Shown here: positions 42,249 to 52,290 of the stretch, one piece after another
Numbering within the stretch: position 1 is the first letter of the stretch
Layout of the letters: each line of letters begins with the position of its first letter
NCBI GenBank assembly: GCA_948144175.1
Contig: CANXME010002327.1
Span: 186,001 to 250,000 of the forward strand
Length of the DNA stretch: 64,000 nt
From: Closterium sp. NIES-65
Lineage: Eukaryota > Streptophyta > Zygnematophyceae > Desmidiales > Closteriaceae
Direction of reading: 5' to 3'
Position numbers and translations under genes: made by a program
The notes under the pieces: model-generated
What the model was told of the DNA's origin: nothing
What the model saw: the letters and a program-made list of their open reading frames with translations, nothing else
Databases searched by the model: none

Positions 42249-43658
42249 CACAGTCTTCCCCTTGCGCAGCAAGGGTGACGTCACTGAGGTGTTGATCGAC
42301 TGGATCCGCGCAGCTCGTCTCCAGCTCAGAGAGAGTTTCGGCTCGGACTTTCCTATTTTGCGTCTGCACTCGGACAGAGGAGGGGAGTTTTCCTCTGCCC
42401 GTCTGGGAGCCTTCTGTCGTGCACAGGGCATCCGTTAGACCTTCACGCTTCCGGCCTCTCCACAGCAAAATGGGATTGCTGAGCGCCGCATTGGCATGGT
42501 CATGGACGTCGCGCGTACGTCCATGATGCATGCGGCTGCCCCCCATTTTCTATGGCCATTTGCGGTTCAGTACGCCGCGCATCAGCTCAACCTTCAGCCC
42601 TGGGTCTCCTTGCCAAAGACCTCCCCCGCCTTGCAGTGGACGGGGAAGGTTGGCGATGCGTCTGCGTTTCGGGTCTGGGGATCTCGGGCGTTTGTCCGCG
42701 ACTTGTCTGCGTACAAGCTGTCCCCCCGTGCTGTTCCTTGCGTCTTCCTTGGCTTCCCCCCTGACGCGCCTGGCTGGCAGTTTTACCACCCCACCACGCG
42801 CCGTGTTCTGTCCTCCCAGGACGTCACCTTTGAAGAGTCGGTGCCTTACTACCGTCTCTTCCCCTACCGCACTGCGCCCCTCCCCCCGCCGCCGCTCTTC
42901 CTTGCGCCAGGTGCTACCCAGGTAGACACCCTCCCTCCTCAGGGTCCTGCCCCTTCAGGTGTGTCCCAGGTAGACGCAGTCGAGCCTGTCGAGGTAGCTG
43001 TTGACTCTGGTGCTGCTAGAGGTGCTGAGCCTGCGGGTGCCGGGTCTGCGGGTGCCGGGTCTGGGGGTGCTGAGTCTGGGGGTGCTGAGACTGGAGGTAC
43101 TGAGCCTGGGGGTGCTGAGCCTGGGGGTGCTGAGCCTGGGGGTGCGGAGCCTGGGGGTGGTGGGTCTGCTCGTGTGGCCGCCGGCGGTACTTTGTCGAGG
43201 CGGGAGCCGCTCTCTCCACAGGAGCTGCGCGTGTGGTTCGCCCGCCGCTGGAGACGTGCTGCTGAGTCTGGGGGTACTGCTGGAGCTGCTGGGGGTGTTG
43301 GCGCTGGTGTTTCTAGTGGTGGTGGTGCGTCTGGGGGTGTTGCTGAGGCAGCTGGTGCTGACGGTCCTACTGGAGCTCGTGCTGCTGGAGCTGGAGCTGC
43401 TGGGGGTGTTGGCGCTGGTGTTTCTACTGGTGCTGGTGCGTCTGGGGGTGCTGCTGAGGCAGCTGGTGCTGACGGTCCTACTGGAGCTGGTGCTGCTGGA
43501 GCTGGAGCTGCTGGGGGTGTTGGCGCTGGTATTTCTACTGGTGCTGGTGCGTCTTGGGGTGCTGCTGAGGCAGCTGGTGCTGACTGTCCTACTGGAGTTG
43601 GTGCTGCTGGAGCTGGAGCTGCTGGGGGTGTTGGCGCTGGCGGTGCTGCTGGCGCAAG
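42249..43658 (+). pseudogene. Copia E integrase remainder and hinge
   Basis: Continues the integrase core (LHSDRGGEFSS, NGIAERRIGMVMDVARTS, GKVGDASAFRVWGSRAFVRD) and runs into the proline- and alanine-rich hinge with GGAEPGGA repeats (43010-43160), SPQELRVWFARRW (43216-43260 region), and three 111-bp repeats. It stops at the GCAAG target (43654-43658) of Copia G. Broken element part. Confidence 0.88.
43290..43632 (+). repeat. 111-bp tandem repeat in Copia E hinge
   Basis: TGGGGGTGTTGGCGCTGG recurs at 43290, 43401, 43512 and 43623, an exact 111-bp period. It encodes an in-frame 37-residue alanine/glycine-rich unit (GVGAGVSTGAGASGG theme). It is not seen at this length in the other copies. Confidence 0.9.
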
Positions 43659-43789
43659 TGTCAGAACATATAGCTTACTTGTTTGTGTAGGCTATAGTGG
43701 GGTATCCCATAGGGGGTACAACACATTAGGGTTTCCTATTTGTATTCACTTCACTTCATAGTAATTCATCCTCGTTCTTTGTTTTCACA
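43659..43789 (+). repeat. 5' LTR of Copia G
   Basis: TGTCAGAACATATAGC ... TGTTTTCACA, 131 bp; one difference from the 3' LTR. Confidence 0.96.
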
Positions 43790-43880
43790 TGGAATCAGAG
43801 CAGGTTCCCTCCTAGGGACTGCTTCTAGGGCCCACCGAACCGCGCCCCGAGGCGCGTTTTTTTTTTTTTTTTTTTTTTTT
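43790..43880 (+). promoter_or_regulatory. Primer site and leader module of Copia G
   Basis: TGGAATCAGAGC primer site, then GGGCCCACC (43828-43836), GC hairpin CGCGCC-CCGA-GGCGCG (43841-43856) and a run of about 24 T followed by AGCGACCC. Same order and spacing as Copia 1 and J. Confidence 0.75.
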
Positions 43881-43924
43881 AGCGACCCGTCGTGTCGCCC
43901 CTAGCGGCCCGTTGCGCCGCCCTT

Positions 43925-44425
43925 CCCCTAGCGGCTCCGCCGCCCTTCCCTAGCGGCCCCGCCGCCCTTCGATCGCGGCCCCGCCGCCCTCTGCTACGCG
44001 GCCCCACCGCCGCCCTTCGATCGCGGCCCCGCCGCCCTCGGCTACGCGGCCCCGCCGCCCTCTGCCACGCGGCCCCGCCGCCCTCTGATACGCGGCCCCG
44101 CCGCCCTTCGATTGCGGCCCCGCCGCCCTCTGCTACGCGGCCCCGCCGCCCTCTGCTACGCGGCCCCGCCGCCCTCTACTACGCGGCCCCGCCGCCCTCT
44201 GCTACGCGGCCCCGCCGCCCTCTGCTACGCGGCCCCGCCGCCCTTCGATCGCGGCCCCGCCGCCCTTCGATCGCGGCCCCGCCGCCCTCTGCTACGCGGC
44301 CCCGCCGCCCTCTGCTACGCGGCCCCGCCGCCCTCTGCTACGCGGCCCCGCCGCCCTCTTCGGTCGCGGCCCCGCCGCCCTCTGCTACGCGGCCCCGCCG
44401 CCCTCTGCTACGCGGCCCCGCCGAG
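43925..44425 (+). repeat. 23-bp GC minisatellite in Copia G leader
   Basis: About 20 units on the theme CGGCCCCGCCGCCCTCTGCT, matching 36600-37110 in copy F almost base for base. The unit differs from the leader repeats of Copia 1, E, H and J. Confidence 0.9.
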
Positions 44426-44677
44426 CCGCCCAGCATCAGCCGAGCCGCCCAGCAGCAGCCGAGCCGCCGCCGAGCCGCCGCCGCCTGAGCCGCCGCCCGG
44501 GCCACCTGAGCCGCCGCCAGAGCCGCCGCTGAGCTGCGGCCGAGCCGCCGCCCGAGCCGCCCGAGCCGCCCGAGCCGCCCGAGCCGCCTGAGGAGCCGTG
44601 CTGCTGTTCCTGAGCTGTGTTCCTCTGCTGCTGACCTACCCGACTCTCCCAGCCCGGTGAGACTTTCACCTGCTGCC

Positions 44678-47600
44678 ATGGCCACCCCCAATGTTCTTAC
44701 TTTTGACGCTGAGGGGAGGGCCATTGACTTTGCCGTCTGGATTGAAGACATGCAGCTGTACTTACTGTGTGATGCGATAGATGAGGTCTCTCTCTTTGAC
44801 TTTGTCTCTGGCGCTGTCCCTGCCCCACCTGCTGATGCTGACTCTGCCGTTCGCTCCAAGTGGGCGACCCGCAATGGTGCTGCACGTCTTGCTGTGCGTC
44901 GCCACCTCCCTTCCTCTGAGCGTGCCCACTTTAGTCAGTGCAAGACCGCTCAGGCCTTGTACGACGCTGTAGTTGCACGCTACTCCTCCCCTTCCTCCGC
45001 TACCCTTAGCCGCCTCATGCTACCGTTTCTCTTCCCTGACCTCGCTTCCTTTCCCACTGTCGCTGACCTCGTTACCCACCTCCGTGCTAGTGACACGCGC
45101 TACCGCGCTGCCCTTCCTGCTGAGTTCCGCGCTGCGAACCCTCCTCCCATGTACATCACTCTCTACTTTCTCGTCACCCGTCTCCCTGAGTCCCTTCGTG
45201 TCGTTAGGGACCAGTTTCTCTCTGTCTGTCCCACCACTCTCACTGTCGACCTCCTTGAGGAGTCCCTGCTAGCAGCTGAGAAGAGTATTGTCGCTGTAGG
45301 GGCCTCTCGGGGTGACCCTCGCACCCCCATCTTTGAGGGGTGTGGTCCTTCCCCCCTGCTGCCCTCTGTCGCCTCTGCCGCTGCGGCCGACCTCACTGGT
45401 TTTGAGTCGGTCGGCGCGGCGTCTGCCCCCAGCGGCAGACGCCGCTCTGGCAAGGGCAAGGGGGGCAAGGGAGCGGGTGGAGCTAGAGGGGGCGGTGGAG
45501 GAGGCGGTGGGGGTGGCGGGGGGAGTGGGGGTGGCGGTGGGGGTGGTGGCGGGAGTGGAGGTACTGGTGGCGGCGGTGGAGGCGGAGGTGGCGGCGGAGG
45601 TGGTAGCGGAGGAGGCGGTGGGAGCGGTGGGAGCGACGGTCCTGGTGGGGGAGGTGGAGGTGGAGACGGGGGTGGCGGTGGACGCGGGGGTGGCGGTGGA
45701 GGCGGGGGTCGGAGTGGCTCGTCCCAGCGGAGCAGCTCTGGGGGTGGTCAGCGCCAGCAGCAGCAGCAGCAGCAGCAGCCGCAGCAGCAGCCACAGCAGC
45801 AGCAGCGCTCTCGCACCGTCCCCGCCCCTCAGCAGCTCCGTGAGTGGTACTCGCAGCGTCAGCGTGGTGGTGCGCTTGGTCCTTGCCCCTACGTTCTTCG
45901 CACCGGTGACCGTGCAGGGGAGAGGTGTGGAGGCGCCCACACAGCCGGCCGCTGCTTTGGCCGCCTGACTGACGCCTGGCGTCAGCAGTTTCCGGAGGCA
46001 GCTGAGATCCCCCGCTGGGGAGAGCTGTCTAGGGCTGGTGTAGCTATTTATGATCTTGATTTTGATGATATTCTCTCTGCTATGTATGCTGCGATTGGTA
46101 GTGATGAGGATGACTGTTACCGGTGTTTCCCGCCCGACCCGGGCATTGGTACTGCCGCGTCAGGTACTAGTGAGGCTGCTGCTCTAGGTGCCAGTGCGTC
46201 TGTGCTCTCAGGTGCTGGTGAGTCTGCCCTCTCAGGTACTGTGTCGGCTTCGGCCTCTCACACCTTCACCCTTGACTCTGGAGCGTCTCGCTCCTTCTTT
46301 AGGGACCGCACCACTCTCACGCCGCTGAGTCGGCCGGTTGCGGTGTCCCTGGCTGACCCCTCTGGGGGGCCTGTCCTGTCTCGCTTCTCCACTGTCCTCC
46401 CGTGTCCGGCGGCCCCCTCTGGCACCCTGACTGGTCTTTACCTCCCCTCGTTCTCGACGAACTTGGTGAGTGGTGCTGACCTCCAGGATGCGGGTGTCCA
46501 CCAGTTCACCCCTGCTCGTCAGCGGGTGACCCACTGCAGGGAGGCGGATACAGGTCGCCACCTGGCTACGTTTACACGTCGGCCAGGGTCGAGCCTGTAC
46601 ACACTGACTACTGCTTCTCCTCCAGGTGCTGAGTCTGGTAGGGTCCCTTCGTCTGGTCAGGTGTTTGCTGCAGCGTCCAGGTCTGGTCCTGAGTCTGCCC
46701 CCTGCTCGTGCCGTCGTCTGTCTCACGAGACCCTCCTCTGGCACCACCGCCTTGGCCACCCCTCTCTGCTTCGGCTCAGAGGCATGGCCTCGCGAGTCCT
46801 TGTGTCTGGTCTTCCCCGGTCTCTCCCTCCCCTTCCTCCGGGCCCTGGCCCCACCTGTGTCCCCTGTGTCGAGGGGCGCCAGCGTGCTGCCCCTCACTCC
46901 TCCCAGTTTCCTCCGACAGAGGCCCCGTTGCAGACGCTTCACATGGACGTGTGGGGCCCAGCCCGCGTCCGTGGACAGGGTCAGGAGCGCTACTTCCTAC
47001 TGGTGGTTGACGACTACTCGCGTTACACCACAGTCTTCCCCTTGCGCAGCAAGGGTGAGGTCACTGAGGTGTTGATCGACTGGATCCGCGCAGCTCGTCT
47101 CCAGCTTCGGAGGAGCTTTGGCTCTGGCGGAGAGTTCTCCTCTGGCCTCCTGAGTGCCTACTGTCGTGCGCGAGGCATCCGTCAGACCTTCACGCTTCCG
47201 GACTCACCACAGCAGAATGGGATAGCTGAGCGCCGCATTTGCATGGTCATGGACGTCGCTCGTACGTCCATGATGCATGCGGCTGCTCCCCATTTTCTGT
47301 GGCCGTTTGCGGTCAGTTACGCTGCGCACCAGATCAACCTCCACCCCAGGGTCTCTCGACCGGAGACCTCCCCAGCCCTGCTGTGGACGGGGAAGGTTGG
47401 CGATGCGTCGGCGTTCCGGGTCTGGGGATCGCGGGCGTTTGTTCGCGACCTGTCTGCGGACAAGCTGTCCCCTCGTGCTTCTCCCTGCGTCTTCCTGGGG
47501 TTCCCCCCCGACGCCCCTGGGTGGCAGTTTTACCACCCCTCCTCTCGACGTGTTCTGTCCTCCCAGGACGTCACGTTCGACGAGTCGGTACCCTACTACC

Positions 47601-50600
47601 GCCTCTTCCCCTACCGCACTCCGTCCCTCCCCCCACCCCCGCTCTTCTTGGTACCAGGTCCCCCCCCGGTAGTCCCCCTCCCCCCTCAGGGTCCTGCCCC
47701 TTCAGGTGTGTCCCAGGTAGACGCGGTCGAGCCTGTCGAGGTCACTGGTGACTCTGGTGCTGCTGCAGGAGCTGAGCCTGGGGGTGCGGAGTCTGGGGGT
47801 GCAGAGCCTGGAGGTGCCGAGTCTGGGGGTGCTGAGCCTGGGGGTGCTGAGCCTGGAGGTGCTGTGCCTGGGGGTGCTGAGCCTGGAGGTGCCGAGTCTG
47901 GGGGTGCTGTGCCTGGGGGTGCTGAGCCTGGAGGTGCTGAGCCTGGGGGTGCTGAGCCTGGGGATGCTGAGCCTGGGGGTGCTGTGCCTGGGGGTGCTGT
48001 GTCTAGGGGTGCTGAGCCTGGAGGTGCTGTGCCTGGGGGTGCTTCGCCTCGCCTGGAGCCACTCTCCCCACAGGAGCTGCGTGAGTGGTTTGCCAGGCGC
48101 TGGAGGCGTGCTGCTGGTGCTGGTGGTTCTTCGGCTGCAGAGGGTACTGCTGCTGCGCGCCTCGCCGGTGCTCGTACTGTGGGTGCTGGAGCTGCTGAGT
48201 CTGAGTGTTCTCCTGGAGCTGGTCCTGCTGAGGGTGTTGGCGCTGAGCCTACCGTTGGCGGTCCGACTGACAGTGCTCCTGGTGCTGCGGCTGGAGGTTC
48301 TGGAGCTTCTAGTGGTGCTGCTGGAGGTGCTGCTGGAGTGGGTGCACCTGCCGGGGCTGCTGGTGCTGTTCCTGCTGTTTCTAGCGTCGCCGCGCGGCCC
48401 CGACCGTACTTCGTTCCGCTCCTGCAGCAGGTTCTTGGTCTTACACTTCCTCCTCCTCCCTTAGAGGGTCCGCAGCCTGTCCGGTCACAGCCACAGCTAC
48501 AGCCTGCCTCCCCTTTGCCTGCTCCTTCTCCCTACGCTGGTCCGACTGGAGGTCTTACTGAGCGTCGTGAGCCTGCGTCTCGTCCTGTGTCGCCTGTTCG
48601 TACTGAGCGCGCTAGTGGTCGCGGGTCGCGTCAGCGTCCTCCTCCTGTCCCTGGCACGCACCGGATGTCACTGCGTCCGTCCACTGCTCCTCTGCGTGCC
48701 CCTTTGCCTTCTCCTCCTGCTTCCTCTCTTCCTGCTCTTGCCGACCCGGAGTCGAACTCTCTTCGTGCTGCCAGTCCTACTGTCACGCGTCTCCTGGCTA
48801 CTGCTGTCACTGACCCCTCCTTCGAGTCGTCTGCTGCGTCTGCCCTTGTCACTGAGCTTGTCGACTTTGCTGCGCGCTGTCGTCTAGACTACGCTGCTCG
48901 TCTTGTCGCTGAGTCTGAGTCTGCCTGTCCTCCGTCCGTCGGGGGTGAGTGTGCCCTTGGCACGGACGTCCTTGAGGACAGGCAGGAGGAGTTCCAGTGT
49001 CTCGCTGCCGCTTCACCTCGTCTCGCGTCTGTACTGCTAGCCTCTGAGGGAGACCCGGATGCACCAGACATCCCGACTCCGCGCTCTTACGCGGAGGCGA
49101 TAGAGGGTCCCTACTCCTCTCAGTGGCAGGCAGCTATGGATGCAGAGATGGCTTTCTGGAAGTCCACAGGCACCTACGTTGACGCTGTTCCCCCTCCTGG
49201 GGCGAACATCGTCAGTGGCATGTGGATTTTCAGGGTGAAGCGGCCGCCGGGTTCTCCGCCTGTCTTCAAGGCGCGTTACGTGGCTCGTGGCTTCAGTCAG
49301 CGGCAGGGGGTTGACTACTTTCAGACCTTCTCCCCCACCCCGAAGATGACCACTCTTCGGGTTCTGCTGCACGTTGCTGCTCACCGTGACTACGAGCTCC
49401 ACTTTCTCGACTTCAGCACAGCTTTCTTGCAGGGCAGCCTGCACGAGGAGATCTGGCTGCGTCGCCCACCTGGCTTCACTGGGTCTTTCCCTCCTGGTAC
49501 CCAGTGGAGTCTCCGGCGTCCAGTCTACGGTCTCCGCCAGGCGCCACGTGAGTGGCACGACACACTGAGGACTACGCTCGCGGCACTTGGGTTTGCTCCG
49601 TCTACTGCCGACCCGTCGCTGTTTCTGCGCACCGACACCTCTCTGCCGCCGTTCTACATCCTCGTGTACGTCGACGACTTGGTCTTTGCCACAGCTGACA
49701 CTGCTGGACTCGCCTACGTGAAGTCCGAGCTGCAGAAGAGACACACGTGCACTGACCTGGGTGAACTGCGCAGCTACCTTGGCTTGCAGATCACCCGGGA
49801 CAGAGCACGCCGCACCATTACCCTGACTCAGTCACACATGGTGCAGCAGGTCCTTCAGCGCTTCGGCTTCACGTACTCCTCGCCTCAGGCCACTCCTCTG
49901 CCTACTCGCCACTCGCTCTCAGCTCTGCCTTCGGATGAGTCCGTAGAGTCGAGTGGCCCGTTTGCAGAGCTTGTTGGCTGCCTCATGTACCTGATGACCT
50001 GCACACGACCTGACCTCGCATACCCTCTTAGCATTCTCGCACGCTTTGTTGCTCCTGGGAGACACCGACCAGAGCACATGGCTGCAGCGAAGAGGGTGTT
50101 GCGCTACTTGTGCAGTACGTCGGGCATGGGGCTAGTGCTTGGAGGGCGCAGTCCAGTGGTCCTCACTGGGCACGCAGACGCTTCTTGGGCTGACGACCAG
50201 GCTACGCAGCGGTCGTCACAGGGTTACACCTTCAGCCTTGGTTCCGGCTCTGTCTCGTGGCGGGCTACCCGCTCGTCTTCTGTTCTCGGCTCCAGTTGTG
50301 AGGCTGAGATCTACGCTGGGGCTATGGCTGCACAGGAGTTACGCTGGCTCACCTACCTGCTGACCGACCTTGGAGAGCAGCCTCGTTCTCCTCCAGTCCT
50401 GTACGTAGACAACAAGGCCATGCTGGCCTTGTGTCGAGAGCAGCGACTGGAGCACAGAACGAAGCACATTGCTCTTCGCTACTTTCTTGCTCGTGAGCTA
50501 CAGCAGCGTGGCCAGCTGCGACTTGCGTACGTGGCCTCTGAGGCCAACACTGCTGATGTCTTCACCAAGGCACTTGCGCCTTGTGATCATCAGCGTTGCT

Positions 50601-50650
50601 GCACGCAGTTGGGTCTTGTGCCTGTCTTGCCTCACTTGCTCTCCTCTTGA
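44678..50650 (+). CDS. Copia G gag-protease-integrase-RT-RNase H polyprotein
   Basis: One frame of 1990 residues from ATG 44678 (MATPNVLTFDAEGR), chosen because sister gags start at the same residue. Order: capsid part (about 1-240), glycine-rich tract (265-345), glutamine run, PAPQQLREWY (near 385), knuckle CX13CX3HX4C (about 402-425), protease LDSGAS (about 532), integrase zinc block HHRLGH ... CVPC, core with HMDVWG, GGEFSS and NGIAERR, a GGAEP repeat hinge (about 1030-1125) followed by SPQELREWF, RT with GMWIFRVKR, FSPTPKMTTLRV and YVDD at 1664, and RNase H with HADASWADDQ, SCEAEIYAG and YVDNKAM. It ends VLPHLLSS like Copia 1. A donor-like GTGAGAC stands 21 nt before the ATG. Frame open throughout. 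Confidence 0.94.
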   Translation: MATPNVLTFDAEGRAIDFAVWIEDMQLYLLCDAIDEVSLFDFVSGAVPAPPADADSAVRSKWATRNGAARLAVRRHLPSSERAHFSQCKTAQALYDAVVARYSSPSSATLSRLMLPFLFPDLASFPTVADLVTHLRASDTRYRAALPAEFRAANPPPMYITLYFLVTRLPESLRVVRDQFLSVCPTTLTVDLLEESLLAAEKSIVAVGASRGDPRTPIFEGCGPSPLLPSVASAAAADLTGFESVGAASAPSGRRRSGKGKGGKGAGGARGGGGGGGGGGGGSGGGGGGGGGSGGTGGGGGGGGGGGGGSGGGGGSGGSDGPGGGGGGGDGGGGGRGGGGGGGGRSGSSQRSSSGGGQRQQQQQQQQPQQQPQQQQRSRTVPAPQQLREWYSQRQRGGALGPCPYVLRTGDRAGERCGGAHTAGRCFGRLTDAWRQQFPEAAEIPRWGELSRAGVAIYDLDFDDILSAMYAAIGSDEDDCYRCFPPDPGIGTAASGTSEAAALGASASVLSGAGESALSGTVSASASHTFTLDSGASRSFFRDRTTLTPLSRPVAVSLADPSGGPVLSRFSTVLPCPAAPSGTLTGLYLPSFSTNLVSGADLQDAGVHQFTPARQRVTHCREADTGRHLATFTRRPGSSLYTLTTASPPGAESGRVPSSGQVFAAASRSGPESAPCSCRRLSHETLLWHHRLGHPSLLRLRGMASRVLVSGLPRSLPPLPPGPGPTCVPCVEGRQRAAPHSSQFPPTEAPLQTLHMDVWGPARVRGQGQERYFLLVVDDYSRYTTVFPLRSKGEVTEVLIDWIRAARLQLRRSFGSGGEFSSGLLSAYCRARGIRQTFTLPDSPQQNGIAERRICMVMDVARTSMMHAAAPHFLWPFAVSYAAHQINLHPRVSRPETSPALLWTGKVGDASAFRVWGSRAFVRDLSADKLSPRASPCVFLGFPPDAPGWQFYHPSSRRVLSSQDVTFDESVPYYRLFPYRTPSLPPPPLFLVPGPPPVVPLPPQGPAPSGVSQVDAVEPVEVTGDSGAAAGAEPGGAESGGAEPGGAESGGAEPGGAEPGGAVPGGAEPGGAESGGAVPGGAEPGGAEPGGAEPGDAEPGGAVPGGAVSRGAEPGGAVPGGASPRLEPLSPQELREWFARRWRRAAGAGGSSAAEGTAAARLAGARTVGAGAAESECSPGAGPAEGVGAEPTVGGPTDSAPGAAAGGSGASSGAAGGAAGVGAPAGAAGAVPAVSSVAARPRPYFVPLLQQVLGLTLPPPPLEGPQPVRSQPQLQPASPLPAPSPYAGPTGGLTERREPASRPVSPVRTERASGRGSRQRPPPVPGTHRMSLRPSTAPLRAPLPSPPASSLPALADPESNSLRAASPTVTRLLATAVTDPSFESSAASALVTELVDFAARCRLDYAARLVAESESACPPSVGGECALGTDVLEDRQEEFQCLAAASPRLASVLLASEGDPDAPDIPTPRSYAEAIEGPYSSQWQAAMDAEMAFWKSTGTYVDAVPPPGANIVSGMWIFRVKRPPGSPPVFKARYVARGFSQRQGVDYFQTFSPTPKMTTLRVLLHVAAHRDYELHFLDFSTAFLQGSLHEEIWLRRPPGFTGSFPPGTQWSLRRPVYGLRQAPREWHDTLRTTLAALGFAPSTADPSLFLRTDTSLPPFYILVYVDDLVFATADTAGLAYVKSELQKRHTCTDLGELRSYLGLQITRDRARRTITLTQSHMVQQVLQRFGFTYSSPQATPLPTRHSLSALPSDESVESSGPFAELVGCLMYLMTCTRPDLAYPLSILARFVAPGRHRPEHMAAAKRVLRYLCSTSGMGLVLGGRSPVVLTGHADASWADDQATQRSSQGYTFSLGSGSVSWRATRSSSVLGSSCEAEIYAGAMAAQELRWLTYLLTDLGEQPRSPPVLYVDNKAMLALCREQRLEHRTKHIALRYFLARELQQRGQLRLAYVASEANTADVFTKALAPCDHQRCCTQLGLVPVLPHLLSS
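47760..48050 (+). repeat. 15-bp in-frame minisatellite in Copia G hinge
   Basis: CTGGGGGTGCTGAGC units coding GGAEP/GGAVP pentapeptides between integrase and RT. Confidence 0.85.
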
Positions 50651-50847
50651 CCTTACTTGTACCTTCGCATATATATAATCTTGCTCTTGTATATCTCTAT
50701 ATATGATCTTGCATGTGAACTGGCCTTGTGGCCTTTGAACTTGTGCTCGGAATGCGTGGTGACTTTGTGATCCACCCTGAGCTTTGCTTTGCTTTGCTTG
50801 ACTGGTCTTGTGACCCCTTGTTCTCCCCCACTTTGCCTATGGGGGTG
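50651..50847 (+). other. 3' UTR and polypurine tract of Copia G
   Basis: Family blocks GTGGTGACTTTGTGATCC and GACTGGTCTTGTGACC, ending in ATGGGGGTG immediately before the 3' LTR. Confidence 0.8.
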
Positions 50848-50978
50848 TGTCAGAACATATAGCTTACTTGTTTGTGTAGGCTATAGTGGGGTATCCCATA
50901 GGGGGTACAACACATTAGGGTTTCCTATTTGTATTCACTTCACTTCATAGTCATTCATCCTCGTTCTTTGTTTTCACA
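50848..50978 (+). repeat. 3' LTR of Copia G
   Basis: 131 bp, one difference from the 5' LTR, followed by target copy GCAAG. Confidence 0.96.
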
Positions 50979-50983
50979 GCAAG

Positions 50984-52290
50984 TGCTTCTGAGGGTACTG
51001 GAGTTGGCGCTGCTGGAGCTGGAGGTTCTGCTGGCGCTGGTGCTGCCGCTGGGGGTACTCGTGCCGTACTTGCTGGTTCTGGAGGCGCAGAGCGGCCGAG
51101 GCCGTACTTCGTTCCGCTCCTGGAGCAGGTTCTTGGTCTCCCACCCTCTACTGGTCCTGCTCCTCCCCTAGAGTGTCCACCGCCTGTCCAGTCGCGGTTA
51201 AAGTTACCGCCCGCCTCCCCTCTACCTGCTCCTTCTCCCTACACTGGTCCTACTGGAGGTCTTGCTGAGCGTCGTGAGCCTGCGTCTTGTCCCGCGTCAC
51301 GTGTTCGTGCTGCTCGCACTAGTGGTCGTACTGCACATCCGCGTCCTCCTGTGGTCCCCGGCACACACCAGATGGCACTGCGTCCTTCCACTGCTCCTCT
51401 GCGTGTCCCGTTGCTGTCTCCTCCAAAGTCCTCTCTTCCTTCTCTTGCTGACCCGGAGTCTGACTCCCTTCGTGCTGCTAGTCCTTCGGTCACGCGCCTT
51501 CTTGCTACTGTCGTCAGTGACCCTTCCTTTGAGTCTGCTGCTGCCTCTGCTCTAGTTGCTGAGCTTGTCAACTTCGCTGCTCGCTGTCGTCTAGACTACG
51601 CTGCTAGTCTTGTTGCTGCGTTTGAGTCTGTCTGTCCTCTGTCCGTCGGGGGTGAGTGTGCTCTTAGCACGGACGTCCTTGAGGACAGGCAGGAGGAGCT
51701 CCAGTGCTTTGCAGCTGTTTTGCCCCATCTCGTATCCACGCTGATTGCCCCTGAGGGAGACCCGGATGCACCAGACATCCCTACTCCTCGATCGTACGCT
51801 GAGGCGATCGAGGGTCCCTAATCCTCTCAGTGGCAGTCGGCCATGGATGCACAGATGGCTTCCTGGAAGTCCACAGGCACCTACGTCGACGAGGTTCCCC
51901 CACCTTGGGCGAACATAGTCAGTGGGATGTAGATCTTCAGTGTGAAGCGGCCGCCGGGCTCTCCGCCTGTCTTCAAGGCGCGTTACGTGGCTCGAGGCTT
52001 CAGTCAGCGGCAGGGAGTTGACTACTTTCATACCTTCTCTCCCACCCCGAAGATGACCACTCTTCGGGTGCTACTGCACATAGCCGCTCAGCGCGACTAC
52101 GAGCTTCACTCTCTTGACTTCAGCACTGCTTTCCTGCAGGGCAGCCTGCACGAGGAGATCTGGCTGCGCTGCCCTCCTGCCTTCACTGGGTCGTTTCCTC
52201 CTGGCACCCAGTGGAGCCTCCGGCGGCCAGTCTACGGTCTCCGCCAGGCGCCCCGTGAGTGGCACGACACACTGAGGACTACACTTGCAG
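50984..52290 (+). pseudogene. Copia E hinge and reverse transcriptase part
   Basis: Continues Copia E after Copia G: alanine-rich hinge, RPRPYFVPLLEQVLGLP-like block, SLRPSTAPLR-type block, then RT blocks (KRPPGSPPVFKARYVARGF, TPKMTTLRVLLHIAAQRDY, LDFSTAFLQGSLHEE, RRPVYGLRQAPREWHDTLRT). It ends near 52290, where the sequence switches to the opposite strand of Copia H. The catalytic YVDD part and RNase H of Copia E are not found. Broken. Confidence 0.88.

Larger units (their letters stand above)
43659..50978 (+). mobile_element. Copia G, whole-looking young element
   Basis: 7.3 kb, 131-bp LTRs (43659-43789, 50848-50978; one difference), target duplication GCAAG (43654-43658, 50979-50983). Layout: LTR, primer site TGGAATCAGAGCAGGTTCCC, leader module and GC minisatellite, one long polyprotein frame, 3' UTR, purine tract ATGGGGGTG, LTR. 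It lies inside the hinge of Copia E. Its 5' half is the near-identical partner of copy F. It looks whole in layout and open frame; I make no claim about activity. Confidence 0.96.
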
